Assembly (NCBI GenBank): GCA_015680685.1
Contig: MNCI01034697.1
Coordinates: forward strand, 1,234,830 to 1,276,749
Direction of reading: 5' to 3'
DNA: 41,920 nucleotides
DNA from: Gnetum montanum
Lineage: Eukaryota > Streptophyta > Gnetopsida > Gnetales > Gnetaceae
How positions within the stretch are numbered: position 1 is the stretch's first letter; each line of letters begins with the position of its first letter. Below, one piece after another: positions 11,601-22,789 of this stretch. Below the pieces are notes generated by a model. It was not told the origin of the DNA. It searched no databases and worked only from the letters and a program-made list of their open reading frames with translations. The translations under genes were made by a program, and so were the position numbers.

Positions 11601-14600
11601 AATCCTTCTACTTTAGGTATCAATTCTGATTTTTTAAATCAACAATTTAAAATTTGATTATTTTATGTAGGATGATATAACTTTTGGATTATCACTGATG
11701 AAGAAAATGTTTGAGTCTTCCAAGATACCAACAGTTCAGGTTGTGTCTCTTAATAGTGAACTTTAGGCAATTATGATTCAGATATTGCACTTAAAGGTTT
11801 TTCACCAACATTCAAATCTCTTTTTTTATTACAGACAAAGGTATTTGAGGGGAAAGAACCTTTTCAATTTTTCACTATATTTAACAGCTTCGTTCTCTAC
11901 AAGGTTCAATATTCTAAAACCTTCTTTCTAATTCTTTTTACTTTGCATCAGCAATATTGTAAATTACCAAAGCTTGAACTTATGTGTTATTTTTTAAATA
12001 TTTTTCTTAATACCATGGTGCAGAAATCACAGTTTTGTATCTTACAATGATCATGTGGTTCCAGGGTGGGCTTAGTGCTGGCTATAAGAATTACATTTCT
12101 GAAAATGGAATCGACGATGATACATATAAGGATGATGGTGTGGCACTTTTTAAAGTTCAGGGATCAGCATCAGATAACATGCAAGCAATTCAAGTTGATG
12201 CTGTATGTTGTCAACCACTCTGACTCTGTTTGTAACTTACGGTTAAAAAACTATGTTATTTTTCACTACATTGTGCTTTTGTTGTAGTTAGAAGACCTGG
12301 AAAAGCAAGTATTCATATTAAAGCATATGATTTTTAGAATGTTGCGTTAGGTTTCTTGCATATGTTTTTATGTGTTTTATTCCGACCCATTTTAAGAATT
12401 GACAATTTTATTTGCATATTCTTAACGATTTATATTATGATTAGCATTCTACCAATTACATCAGATGAAAGTTTGATTCAATTGAATGCTATAACTACTA
12501 TAATGTGGGATTGTTGAGCTAAAACCTTAAATCTTAATGTACTATTACAGTGATTGAGCTGCTAGTTAAACATGGTCTAAACTTTATTTGTTAAAATTAT
12601 TATTACCTTTTTCTTGTATTAAATCAATGAAAATATTGTAATTGAATTGTTGCTTGATCACTTTCCAATGATTGTTGGCTTACCGTTCATTTTGTTAACG
12701 CAGGTAGCATCATCCTTGAATTCAACTTCTTGTTACATATTACAAGCAGGCACAAGTGTCTATACATGGATGGGCAGTCTGATCACAACAGATGATCACG
12801 ATCTCCTAGAAAGGATGCTAGATCTGATTAAGGCATGAATTCATTCTTTTCTGACGCTTCCGGGCTTAGTGTGTTTTTGACTTTTAAAAATGTGCATTTC
12901 ATCCATTATTATAAAACTGAAGTGAATGTGCTTGTAATATTAGTATAATTAATGCTTTCTGAAAGATTTGAATTCTGAAGGTTTTTCATCCATGAACAAC
13001 TTTTTGCAATATTGATTCTTTTCCATTTTGAATCCATTTATGTTGGTTTTTTTGTTTCTTGTCAATTGTAAGTATACGTCTCAGGTAAGTTTCTTGATCC
13101 TATATCCATTGTTTTGTTGATCGTGGGCCATATTTAAAATGTTTCACTTCATTGTGGTCAAATTTAGAAATGTCATTTTATTATATATTGTCCTGACTTA
13201 TTGCTTATTTTATATCATACTGGTTTTAATGGCAGCCTGGTATACAACCTAAGCCACAGAAAGAAGGAGCTGAGTCAGAAACATTCTGGGACACCCTTCA
13301 AGGTAAAAAGGACTACCCAAGTCAAAGGATGGCCAAAGATGCAAGCAAAGACCCTCACTTATTTGTGTGTAGCTTCTCCGAAGGTATGATTTTATATATA
13401 TTAAAAGAAAATCTTGTTATTACCATGTGGTTCAAAAGCTTGATAATTATTGTCATCAATTGAGCAATTCTTTGCAAAATTTCTCTTGTAGGTTCAACCC
13501 CAGTTTTGTCAGGAAACTTCCAGGTACATTTATGAAACTGATAAGGCTTTAGTAAATTTTTAAAATATAAATAAATTTGGAGGATTCACAATGAAGAAAT
13601 CTGGTTGATGTTAGGACCTAACGTTTAAGTGCAAGTTAATGCTATTATTTACAGGTGAAAGAAATATTCAATTTTACTCAAGATGACCTCATGACAGAGG
13701 ATGTGATGATATTAGATTGTTATACAGAGTTATATGTTTGGGTCGGACAACAGGTTGACCAAAAATTAAAAGCACAGGCTTTAGATATTGGTCAGGTAAC
13801 AAACTAAAATTTTGGTTTTCTAAAATAAAATTTCTATAATTAACCATTTTCTTTCATTTACCTTGAACTATACCTTTAATTTGTCCAGAGATTTCTTGAG
13901 AAAAATATATTGCTTGAAAATCCCTCTTTGGAAACACCTATTTTTGTCGTAATGGAAGGTGGGGAACCAGTATTCTTCACTCAATTTTTGAGCTGGAACC
14001 CAGCCAAGTCAGCAGTAAGTTTTTGGCCTTCGACTATATTGAAGTTCTTTTACTAGCTTAGTTACTTCTTATTTTAACATTGTGCATGTTCCCTCTTATT
14101 TTTTACCCATATGTTGATCGGTTGAAGATGCAAGGAAGTTCATTTCAAAGGAAGCTTTTCATTCTTACAAATGGAATTCCTGCCCCTGAAAATGTAAGTT
14201 CCATTGGTGGATCTATTGTTTTTTTCCTTGAACAAGCTATTATGTCATCTGCCTGTTTTCTGGGGTGAAAAAACATATCGTTGGAGATTATATGACTATC
14301 ACAAAAACAGATTAGTTTATTTCAAATTCAGTGGTGCTGAAGCACAAATTTTCCTTTGTTGACAGAAACCAAAAAACCGTTCGCAATCAAATGGAAATGG
14401 AAGATCTTCTGATCCAGACAAGGCAAAACGCTCAAGGAGCACATCATTTAGTCCTGATAGATTACGTTCAAGGGGACGATCTCCAGAGTTCAATGCCCTT
14501 GCTTCTACCTTTGAGAATCCAAATAGGAGTGAATCCACACCACCTGCACTTGGGCAAAAACCTTATCCAAAATCTGTCAGTCCAGCTACACCCAACAAGG

Positions 14601-15268
14601 TGGCATTACCAAGGTCACAAACAATAGCTACTTTGACAAATAAATTTGAAATCTCCAGAGATAAAAAGTCATCAAGTGAAGGTGCAGGTACAGGTATCGT
14701 AAGGCTTTGACACGAGTGATCGTATTATATTATATGCCTATTTCGTTGAATCTATAAAGAGTCGATTGTTTCTTTTATTTGCTCTGGTTTTCAGGAACAG
14801 AAAAGGTTTCTGGTAATAGTGCTGGTAAGCCTCCAAAGCCAAACGTAGATGCTGTGTTTCCAACTTCAAAAGTGCTTCCTATCTCAAGATCAAAATCTTC
14901 TTCAATGCTGGGTATCAGTAAGGGTTTAAAGGAGTTGGAAGTTGATGTGGATGATGGATTGACTCTATACCCATACGAACGTTTAACAGCTTCATCTCAG
15001 GATCCTGTCCCTGACATAGATTTCACCAAAAGAGAGGCACGCTCTGTTTTATTTACAGTGCAAAATGCCATATATCTTTGCATGACATCCGATCAGAAAT
15101 TCTTGAATCACTGACTATAATAATGTTCTACTAATTATTTTTCACTATGTGCAGACATATCTTTCCTCCAAAGAATTTCAAGTCCATTTTGGGATGGCGA
15201 AAAAGGCCTTCTACAAGTTGCCTCAATGGAAGCAAAAAACCATGAAGATGCGTCTTGACTTGTTTTGA
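8655..15268 (+). CDS. VLN: Villin (gelsolin/villin family actin-binding protein)
   Basis: Villin binds, caps and bundles actin filaments in the cytoplasm under calcium control. The product starts [18 protein letters not shown], the plant villin N-terminus. Coding exons: 8655-8710, 8905-9004, 9321-9389, 9529-9762, 9855-10032, 10160-10292, 10399-10561, 10657-10804, 10886-10983, 11052-11207, 11671-11739, 11835-11903, 12065-12202, 12704-12832, 13236-13383, 13492-13523, 13655-13795, 13889-14014, 14128-14193, 14366-14687, 14795-15036, 15155-15268. Together they give 2931 nt, 976 residues with no internal stop, the usual length of plant VLN2-5-type villins. Six gelsolin repeats fill about residues 20-735 (landmarks [51 protein letters not shown]). 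A Ser/Pro/Arg-rich linker with [14 protein letters not shown] spans about 740-905. A villin headpiece ends the protein ([15 protein letters not shown]). Donors at 12833 and 15037 are GC rather than GT; homology requires both joins. Membership of the family is certain; the paralogue number is not. Confidence 0.96.
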
Positions 15269-15610
15269 TTTTTCTGTGTTAACAAATTTAAAAGGTAGCA
15301 GGTTAGAAACGCAGATGATGCATTCTGTCATTTATGTAGACAAGTGAGGCCACTCCATGAGCTTCTGGAAAACTGAGCCAAGTTAACTGGTAATAATCTC
15401 CACGTCAAGCCTGCAAATTAAAGTTTTGCTACTATCCATGCTGGGCGAAAGATCGTTGCTCATGGTACTAAAAACTGGAGACATTTTAGGTGGTAGTAGG
15501 CGTCACATCAAACAGAAGCAGAAATGTCACTTTTGCTCTTTTCGTAATTTTTACTATTTTATGTTTGTATTATCGTGAATCCTTTGTAATTTAATGAGTG
15601 GGAAAAACAT
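15269..15610 (+). other. Villin 3' UTR (end approximate)
   Basis: Non-coding sequence after the TGA at 15266-15268. No canonical AATAAA is near. The T-rich stretch around 15540-15600, with TTTGTAATTTAATG, is a plausible plant polyadenylation region, so the end is a guess. Confidence 0.35.
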
Positions 15611-17244
15611 ATGATCCTAAACTTACTAAGTTTGAAAGGGATTAACAATTCATTTTCTTAAACAAATGTATTTCTAGAAATTGTCAGGAGATCAAAGATA
15701 CCGTTGGCCTTCTCAAAGAGTGCTGCATGTTGTCAACGTTTTGTACCAAGTTCAACTTTTAAAATTTTACTGAAGGACCGGACATGTTTTATAACATTTT
15801 TTAAATATATATATTTTAAAAAATTTTAGTGATTAGCGGCATTAATGTATTGTTTAAGGGGTGCTGGCATGGGCTTTGAACTCAGAACAACACTTAGCGA
15901 CCTATTATGTTTTTCTTAATAGAATATTGTGTTTTCAAAAGACCTTTTTACTCCTGCGTTAAACCTCTATAATAAACGGCTCACTAAATGGCTGCACTCC
16001 TATCCAACAAGGCACAAGTGAAACTAGTGCTAGTCCAACGCGTGTGATGTATATTTAGGAAGGGTCCCATTGAATCTAATAACTTAGATCATGAGTTTTT
16101 AAAGATTTTAAACATATGTAAAAACCACCACGTTAAACGTAATTTTTTAAAAAAGTTATATCTATTTTAAATATCAACTTAGGCACTTTTAAGTCTTAAA
16201 TCTTAATTTATGGTTGGAAAGAGTACTTCTATCTTTTGTTATTAGCTTGATTGTAAGGATAAATTCCTAAGTTGGCATCTTCAAATCCATTTGAGTTTTT
16301 TTCTTTAGTGTTATTTCAAATTTGTTCTAGTAGATACGACTTGTGTATTTTTTTACCCTTTCTATCTAGTTTGTTACATGCTACATGGGTATTTGATGCT
16401 CTATCTTGATTAATAAATTTTTTTTTCAGGGTTCAAACCTAGGCACAACCACTCCTAGAAGTTAGGCTTTTGATCATCTGCCAACCATCCTAGGACCCTA
16501 CTTAGTAGGATGAGCACTATGGCTTTGGGTGATGATCCTTTTTTATATTTGGTTATTGATTCACTCATAATTGATTTTCACTTTGAAAAAGAAAATCAAA
16601 AGCATTGTTAAATAATTTTTGTCATGGTAATTGTTGAGACTTCAATTTTGTGTTGGCAATTGGTTGAGTCCTTACTTTTCCATAATAATTCCCTTGAAAA
16701 AGATAATCTCTTGGTTGAATGTTATAATGTGGTAAACTCCAACAAGCCAAGTGGTAGTTGGCCTCTCAACCAAAAAATATTTAGAATAATTGAAAGACCT
16801 TAGATGATGTTATCTTAGTTTCAATGGAAGGGAGATAGTAGATTTTGTGTTTTGGTTCTTAAATTATTTAGTGTTTGGCATAATAAGATTTACACTTTAA
16901 TAAAGATACAATATTTAGCTAGAATTCTTGAACATTGAATACTATATGCTTTACATTGAAGGTGAAGTCATCATGTCAAAATGATGCAAGTCTTAAGAAT
17001 TAATATCAAAGTGTGATTTATGGGTTAGACCCTAAGCTAATATATACATGTATTATAGAAAAGATTGTTGAAACTAAACTGATCCAGTAGATCCACATGG
17101 TATAGGATGTGATTTAGGGTGTAATTAAAAATAGTTTCAACTTCAACTATCTTTTATACCTTAACTTATAATATCAATGAACAATAAAAATTATGGCTCA
17201 TTAGTTGTGACTTTGATAATAATACACTACGATTGCAATGTCAT
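15611..17244. other. Intergenic, no gene seen
   Basis: AT-rich sequence with no recognisable frame or repeat family. A GGGTTCAAACC at about 16428-16438 resembles a tRNA B box but no A box was found upstream. Confidence 0.4.
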
Positions 17245-18045
17245 TGATGTGACATCTCCTAATCATTCCTCACCTATAAATATGGCTCACTAGCTACATG
17301 TATGATACCATTTGGTTGAAACTCTTGCAATTTGATTTCGTAATCTTAAAAATAGTCAACAAATGCCTACAATATTGATTTAAGTTGATTGTTTGGAATC
17401 TTATTTGAATAAGATATACTTAGGTATATTTCATGACCAAAAATAAGATTGAGATTAATTCACTTCCATTGCAACATATTGGCTTAGTTTAATTTTATTG
17501 TTTTTTATGCATTTAAATTCATTGTTTTATAACTTAATGATTTATGTTTTTTTGTTGCATTATAAATACTTGGTGAAATGAGTGCAACCTAATCTTAAGC
17601 CTAAAATCAAGCATAAATATGCACTTGGTTATCCTAGTAGCAATTTGCTTGGTACACCTAGTAATGTGAATTCTTGGTAATCCTAGTAGTGGATGCACCG
17701 TTTTAGGATATGACAAAGGATTAGGGAATCTAACATTTATTGCATTAGGCTAGTCTATGCTTTATTTTCTTGCTTTAGTTAATTAGTTTTTAAATATTTT
17801 TTTTAATGATTTCACTTAGTTTAGATCATGGCTACAACATCATTGATCATACGCCTTGCTTAGGCTAAGCCATACAAATACAAAGGCCACTACCAGTTTC
17901 GGTGGAAAGACAACAACTTGCAATGACATAAAAAAGACTAAATGCTAACACTAACCCATCAATGGATTACGACATTATCTACTATAATACTTGTAGATTT
18001 TATGAGATTTTATGATAGAGCACTAGGCATACTCATTGCTCATCA
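17245..18045 (+). repeat. Element D 5' LTR (left edge uncertain)
   Basis: The right edge is fixed by CATTGCTCATCA at 18045 followed by the primer-binding site. TATAAAT is at 17275-17281. Three CTTGGT(A/T)A-type blocks, each followed by CTAGTA, lie at about 17623, 17648 and 17673, as in the LTRs of A, B and C. TTGCAACAT near 17470 is shared with B and C. TGATGTGACA at 17245 is the best TG start, but it leaves the TATA box closer to the edge than in A, B and C, so the true edge may lie further left. Confidence 0.6.
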
Positions 18046-18064
18046 TTTGGAGTTGTTACTAAGG
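18046..18064 (+). other. Element D primer-binding site
   Basis: TTTGGAGTTGTTACTAAGG directly follows the LTR end CATCA. It is a diverged form of the sites in B and A. Confidence 0.6.
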
Positions 18065-18124
18065 ATCATTGTTAAGATTCTAAAGATTTATCTTTTTAGT
18101 TATTTGATATTGATTTAAGTCACA

Positions 18125-18154
18125 TACTAATTGAATTATTGCTACTTCTCATAG
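18125..18154 (+). promoter_or_regulatory. Candidate branch point and 3' splice site in element D leader
   Basis: TACTAAT at 18125-18131 is followed by a T-rich stretch and CATAG ending at 18154. The putative branch A (18130) lies 23 nt before the A of the AG. Elements B and C show the same spacing. Directly after the AG comes a decayed frame rich in Ser, Asn and Asp that may be the start of gag. Confidence 0.45.
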
Positions 18155-18629
18155 ATTTAATAGCTCATCACCATCAAGAAATCCTATAAGGAATAATGAT
18201 GGAAACAATGATGCTAAAGACTTTGATGTGCCCTATCAAGTGAAGTGAAGGTCACTTATGCTCATTAGGATCCTTACTTTTCTGAATATACCTTTATCTT
18301 TCACCAAGATGAATAAATATCATGGATGACTTATAAGGCAATAATGTACTATTGCTTAACAGAGTAGCTCCATCCATGCTCATAAAAGCACTTATAAGGT
18401 TTGGAAATAGTCATGCATCATTTGGTTATTGCATTGACAAACACATGTCTAGATCCTATTAATTGATGAAGGCAACATAGGCTAGATTGTGAGATGAAGG
18501 CTACATACATGTTAGATAAGGGTGAGTATGCTATACTTGTAACATCCCAATTGGGACACAAACCATAGTTTGGAAGATCCCACCATCATTGGGCTATTGC
18601 TTGCCCTTCTTTCTTTAACATTGAGGGTC

Positions 18630-20095
18630 TGGGGCATCAAAGACTATGTTCTACCTTAGTAGATAATCTTTCAAGAGATGGGAAAGATCCTAAAATAGAC
18701 AAAGAATAGATTCATAAGGGAACCAAGGAAGAAGATCAACTCGACATGATTCTCTTAGCTCACCATCATCATCAAGTTCTAATGGACATGAATGTGGACA
18801 AGGAGGTAGAGCCCTAAAAAAAATTAGGATAGACATCTTAATGATAATCATAGGAGAGACATTGTTGTCCCTTGGATTTACCTAGATATAAGAGAAAGAT
18901 TTTAGTATCAAAATGTTCAAAATTTGCTCTAATAAGTGGTGAACTATTGAGAAAGAATTTCCAAGGAATATTCATTAAGTGCTTGGACCAAGAATAGGCT
19001 AACAACGCTTTGAAATAGCTTCACGAGGAAGGACATATAGGATACTACTTGTTAGTTCATAAAATTGTGAGGGATGGTTATTATTGGCCTACTATGATAA
19101 AAAACACTCACAACTTGGTTAGAACTTGTGTCCAATGTCAAATATTTAAGGGTAAAGACCCCAAGAGTTCAACTCCTTTACAACCTATAATAGAACTAGA
19201 CCATATGCACACTGGGATTTGGTTTTATCGGAGTGATCAATCCTTTGTCTACTACCCTACACAAGTTTATCTTAATAGCCACTGATTATTGCACACATTG
19301 GTTAGAAGTGAAAGCAACTAAAACCGTGTCATCTTGTGAGGTCATTCACTTCTTATAAAATGATATAATCTCAAGGTATGGGTATCCTTATGCTTTAGTA
19401 GTCAACAATGGACCTACCTTCATCTCCATAGAGTTTATAAATTGGGCTAGAGAACATAATATCATTATGAAGGTGATAACCAAATATTACCGATAGGGTA
19501 ATGGTTTGGCTAAGTCCTCCAAAAAAATCATATTAGATGGAATTAAGAAAATGATAGCCCAAAACCCATGAGATTGGCACAAACAACTAAAATGGGTAGT
19601 TTGGGCAAATAGGGTCGTTATAAAGAATCAATCAAGACTACACCATACGATTTATTGTATAGACAAGAACCAATATTGCCAATTAGTTTGCAGATTCCAA
19701 AATATCAGTTCTTCTTGGACTATTTACCAGTTGACGAGCATCTAATATCATGTGCATGTGACATTTAGAATCTAGAGCTTAAAAGGGTTAAAGTGATTGA
19801 AAATCTATGTAGTCATCAACAAATTGTCACAAAATGGTTTGATAAAAAATATGCAGCTAAAGTATTTCAAGTAGGTGACCTAGTCCTTAAGAGGGATAGA
19901 GCATCTAGTTAGACCGACCCTTAAACTAAGTTTTCTCCTATGTGGTCTGGTCCATTCCAAATTGCAGATGTCATTGGCCCTAATGTACACAAAATTGCTG
20001 ATTTGCAAGAACATAGGTTACATAGGAATTTTAATGCATTTCATTTGAAGCATTTCTACTTAGGTGCCCCATGTGGACACTTGGTAGATTCTTAG
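18630..20095 (+). pseudogene. Element D RNase H tail and integrase relic
   Basis: A broken pol end. LVDNLSRDG near 18656-18682 matches the conserved RNase H tail (VADxLSR type). An integrase zinc-binding segment lies at about 19025-19150 (HKIVRDGYYWPTMIKN, then TCVQCQIFKGK). The catalytic core runs from about 19280 to 19660. VVNNGPTF near 19400 has Asn where the family has the second catalytic Asp, and GNGLAKSS has Lys where the third catalytic Glu is expected; both are single G-to-A type changes. The C-terminal domain, about 19850-20090, ends near GAPCGHL. Several frameshifts and TAG/TAA stops make it non-functional. Confidence 0.75.
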
Positions 20096-20926
20096 TTGCA
20101 TGTTTTCTTCCCCTTCACCATGCATTTCATTTGTATATAGTTGCATTTGCATATTTTCTTTGCATTTCCATCATTTCTTTCTTAGCATATTGTTTTGATT
20201 TTTCTTTTCATATGATTTTAATAATCATTATGATCTTTTTTGTTACCAAGCATTGGGTCATCATAACACCATTGGAAAATAATGCAAGAATAATACTTTA
20301 TATATCCTATCACTATTACATAAAACCTCCTTATATTATATATTACAATAGTGCTATGATTCTTCCCAGTTTGTTTCAATGTTTTAGTTTTCTTGGTTAT
20401 GTTGGATTATGAAGCATAAGATTTATGCTAACTTATCATGTAATCATCATGATCATGTGAATATAGAATATGTGACATTGGAGAACGGTTAGCCACAATT
20501 ACTAGGTGACCTTGGAAAAATTCATTTTCCCTCTTCTAAGCCCTAGCCATTAAGTGTGATGATCCATGGATACCTTGTGAATAATGGGATGAAGTGTGCT
20601 CATCTCTACTTGAGAACCCTTAACCACCTAGAAGACCTGCTATGATGCCATCAAATTATAATTAAAGGCACATACACAAGGGTTGAATTACACCAGGGGA
20701 AAAGTTCTAAAAGGACCGTGTTCTTTGGTAGTGTAACTAATCAACTAGACTCATGTTGGAATTCCTACCTTAAGAATGAAATACACCATGAGCAAAGTTT
20801 CCTCAAAAAGAAAGAAAAAAAAAAGAATGAGGGCCATGTTCATTGGCAGTGTAATAAGTTCTTGAGTGTGATGGGGTCCAACAGTAATCCTCACCCTAAC
20901 TTACATTTTCCCTTTTGAACATAAAA

Positions 20927-20965
<39 letters not shown>

Positions 20966-21776
20966 ATCACTTTTCACCCATTTCCTTTCAAGAAAGAAAA
21001 AAAGAAAGATTCCTGGGGAAAAATCCAAAAGTTGTAGTTAGCCACGATCTAACATGAGCCTATCCACATTAAGTTTAGTATAAGTCTCGGCTCAAAGTAG
21101 TCCACATGCCTTTTTACTTTTACCTTGTGAGAGGATAGGGAATGAGATCTTAGCTATTTATTTTAATTATATATATAGATCTATGTAGTTAAAATAATAA
21201 AATCATATATTTAGAGTTTGATTAAATAAAATGGTGTGATAAGGATGGCCCACGCCTAGTTCTCTTTTGATTATATGGTTATTTTAATCATGTTTAGATT
21301 AGTATAGTTTGCTTTCAAGTTTTAATTTGTTTGTGTTTTTTGATGTTTTTGATTTTCTATTTGTTGCTTCATCTTAAAATTTCATGGTCTTTGTTGTTCC
21401 TTGCATTTGCATGTAATTAAAGTTTGGGGCCTAAGTGTTGATGTCAAACTCACCCATGCTAGGCATGAGGCCATGATTAATAGTTTTGATTCCACAAAAA
21501 ATAAAAAAATTCACACTTCATAGTTTCAACATGAAGATGATGTAATCTCATTACTACTTTGCTAATTAGTGCACTCACAAATATTAGAATTATTACATGT
21601 AGATAGTTTGTTTCATTATGTTTACCACCTCTAATATTTTGCCAATAAAACTAAAATTAGAGAAATTAAATATCAAGTGAAAAAAGTAGCTAACCAACAT
21701 TAGATGTAACAAGAAAAGATCATTTAGACCTTTTATTACAATATTATATCTTTGTCCTAAATGTTCAGTTTGAGGG
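20096..21776 (+). other. Element D post-integrase or flanking DNA, no gene
   Basis: Non-coding. It holds an imprecise direct repeat around GTGTTCTTTGGTAGTGTAA (about 20707-20733) and CATGTTCATTGGCAGTGTAA (about 20836-20856), A-rich tracts and an (AG)n microsatellite. No LTR edge or polypurine tract was recognised. Confidence 0.4.
20933..20961 (+). repeat. (AG)n microsatellite
   Basis: About 14 uninterrupted AG units following an A-rich run. Confidence 0.95.
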
Positions 21777-22623
21777 TGATGAATCACGATTTGCCAAGCC
21801 TCGATATCAGGTACGTGATATCGCTGCCTGGGTAATGATATCGTATATATGATATTGTGATTCCTATTTTAGCCTATAAATAGAACACTCAGGTGCACAA
21901 GAAAGGAGTCTTTGGTAAGGCTTTAGGGTCAAGTCTTTTTGTCAGTTTTCATTTAGTTTTCAATTCCTTTTCCAAGTGCATGCCTATAGTGTGATGTTTG
22001 TAATTGTATGGAACATTTGTTCGAGTGTGACGTACTTAGACACGGACACAATCAACAATAAAGATTGAGATTACTCCATCATTGCAACATTCACTTAGGT
22101 TTTTAATTATTTAATTGTTAATTATTATTTATTATTTTCTTAGTTAATATTTCTTTATCATCATTTACTATTCCTATTGTTAATGCAGAATGAGTACGTC
22201 TTAATCACGAACATTTAAGTGTAACTACTTGGTAACCTAGTAGCATATCTAGTAGTGCTCAACTAATGTGCACTTGGTAACCCCAAAAGTAGTACACAAG
22301 GTCTAAGATGTGTATGGATGATTAAGGATGGATGCTCATTGCACTTACGCTAGCTTAGATTTTATTTCCTATTACTTATTAGCTTAATCAAATTATTTCT
22401 CATTATCTTTAGGAGTAGCATAGTATTAGAAATCACATCATACACCTCACTCTAGACTAAACCATATGTGACAAAGCAAATACTAGTCTAGGTTGGAAGA
22501 TAAACTACAATCAACGTATAACTATCTAGGTGCCACAACTAGTCCATCCGTCGAGTTCAATCGGATCATGCATGCACGCTTGTATTCGTATGGTTGAGTG
22601 TAGGGGTACCTCACTGCTCATCA
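21777..22623 (+). repeat. Element B 5' LTR (847 bp)
   Basis: TATAAATA is at 21875-21882, 98 bp in. AATAAA at 22057-22062 is a likely polyadenylation signal. CTTGGTAAC blocks lie at 22228 and 22273. The U3 part carries GATATC/TGATAT palindromic words (about 21803-21855). It is 17 bp shorter than the right LTR, most simply by loss of one such word. Confidence 0.88.
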
Positions 22624-22641
22624 TTGGCACTATTGCTAAGG
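22624..22641 (+). other. Element B primer-binding site
   Basis: TTGGCACTATTGCTAAGG directly follows the LTR end CTCATCA and is the counterpart of the site in element A. The sequence after it, ending GTGCTAGTTATC, is also shared with A. Confidence 0.75.
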
Positions 22642-22759
22642 ACAGTGCTAGTTATCCAGATCAAAAATTCTAAATCTGAAATCACACTAAGAAAAAAATC
22701 AAAATTCATTAAAGGTAATGAGTAAGGTATAAGATAATTAAAATTTTATTAAATGACCT

Positions 22760-22789
22760 TACTAATAATTGATCTCGATGTGATTATAG
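22760..22789 (+). promoter_or_regulatory. Candidate branch point and 3' splice site before ORF-X (element B)
   Basis: TACTAAT at 22760-22766, then ATTATAG ending at 22789, directly before the ORF-X ATG at 22790. The putative branch A at 22765 is 23 nt from the A of the AG, as in C and D. Confidence 0.5.

Larger units (their letters stand above)
17245..21776 (+). mobile_element. Element D: decayed Tat-like Ty3/gypsy retrotransposon (3' LTR not found)
   Basis: The order is 5' LTR, primer-binding site, leader with a splice-acceptor-like site, a short gag-start relic, RNase H tail, integrase and non-coding DNA. Protease and reverse transcriptase are missing, so there is a large internal deletion around 18250-18600. 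The integrase relic (GNGLAKSS, TPYDLLYRQEPILP, MWSGPFQIADVIGP) looks Tat-like and differs from the Athila-like integrase of C. No second LTR was found, and element B starts at 21777. Whether D continues beyond B could not be decided. Confidence 0.6.

Noticed and set aside
14779-15114. Reading the last-but-one villin exon through to a stop at 15114
   Set aside because: This would replace the headpiece end. The exon at 15155-15268 encodes the conserved headpiece C-terminus, so splicing is required; an alternative truncated isoform cannot be excluded.
16428-16500. GGGTTCAAACC resembling a tRNA B box
   Set aside because: No A box at the right distance upstream and no tail; not enough for a SINE call.
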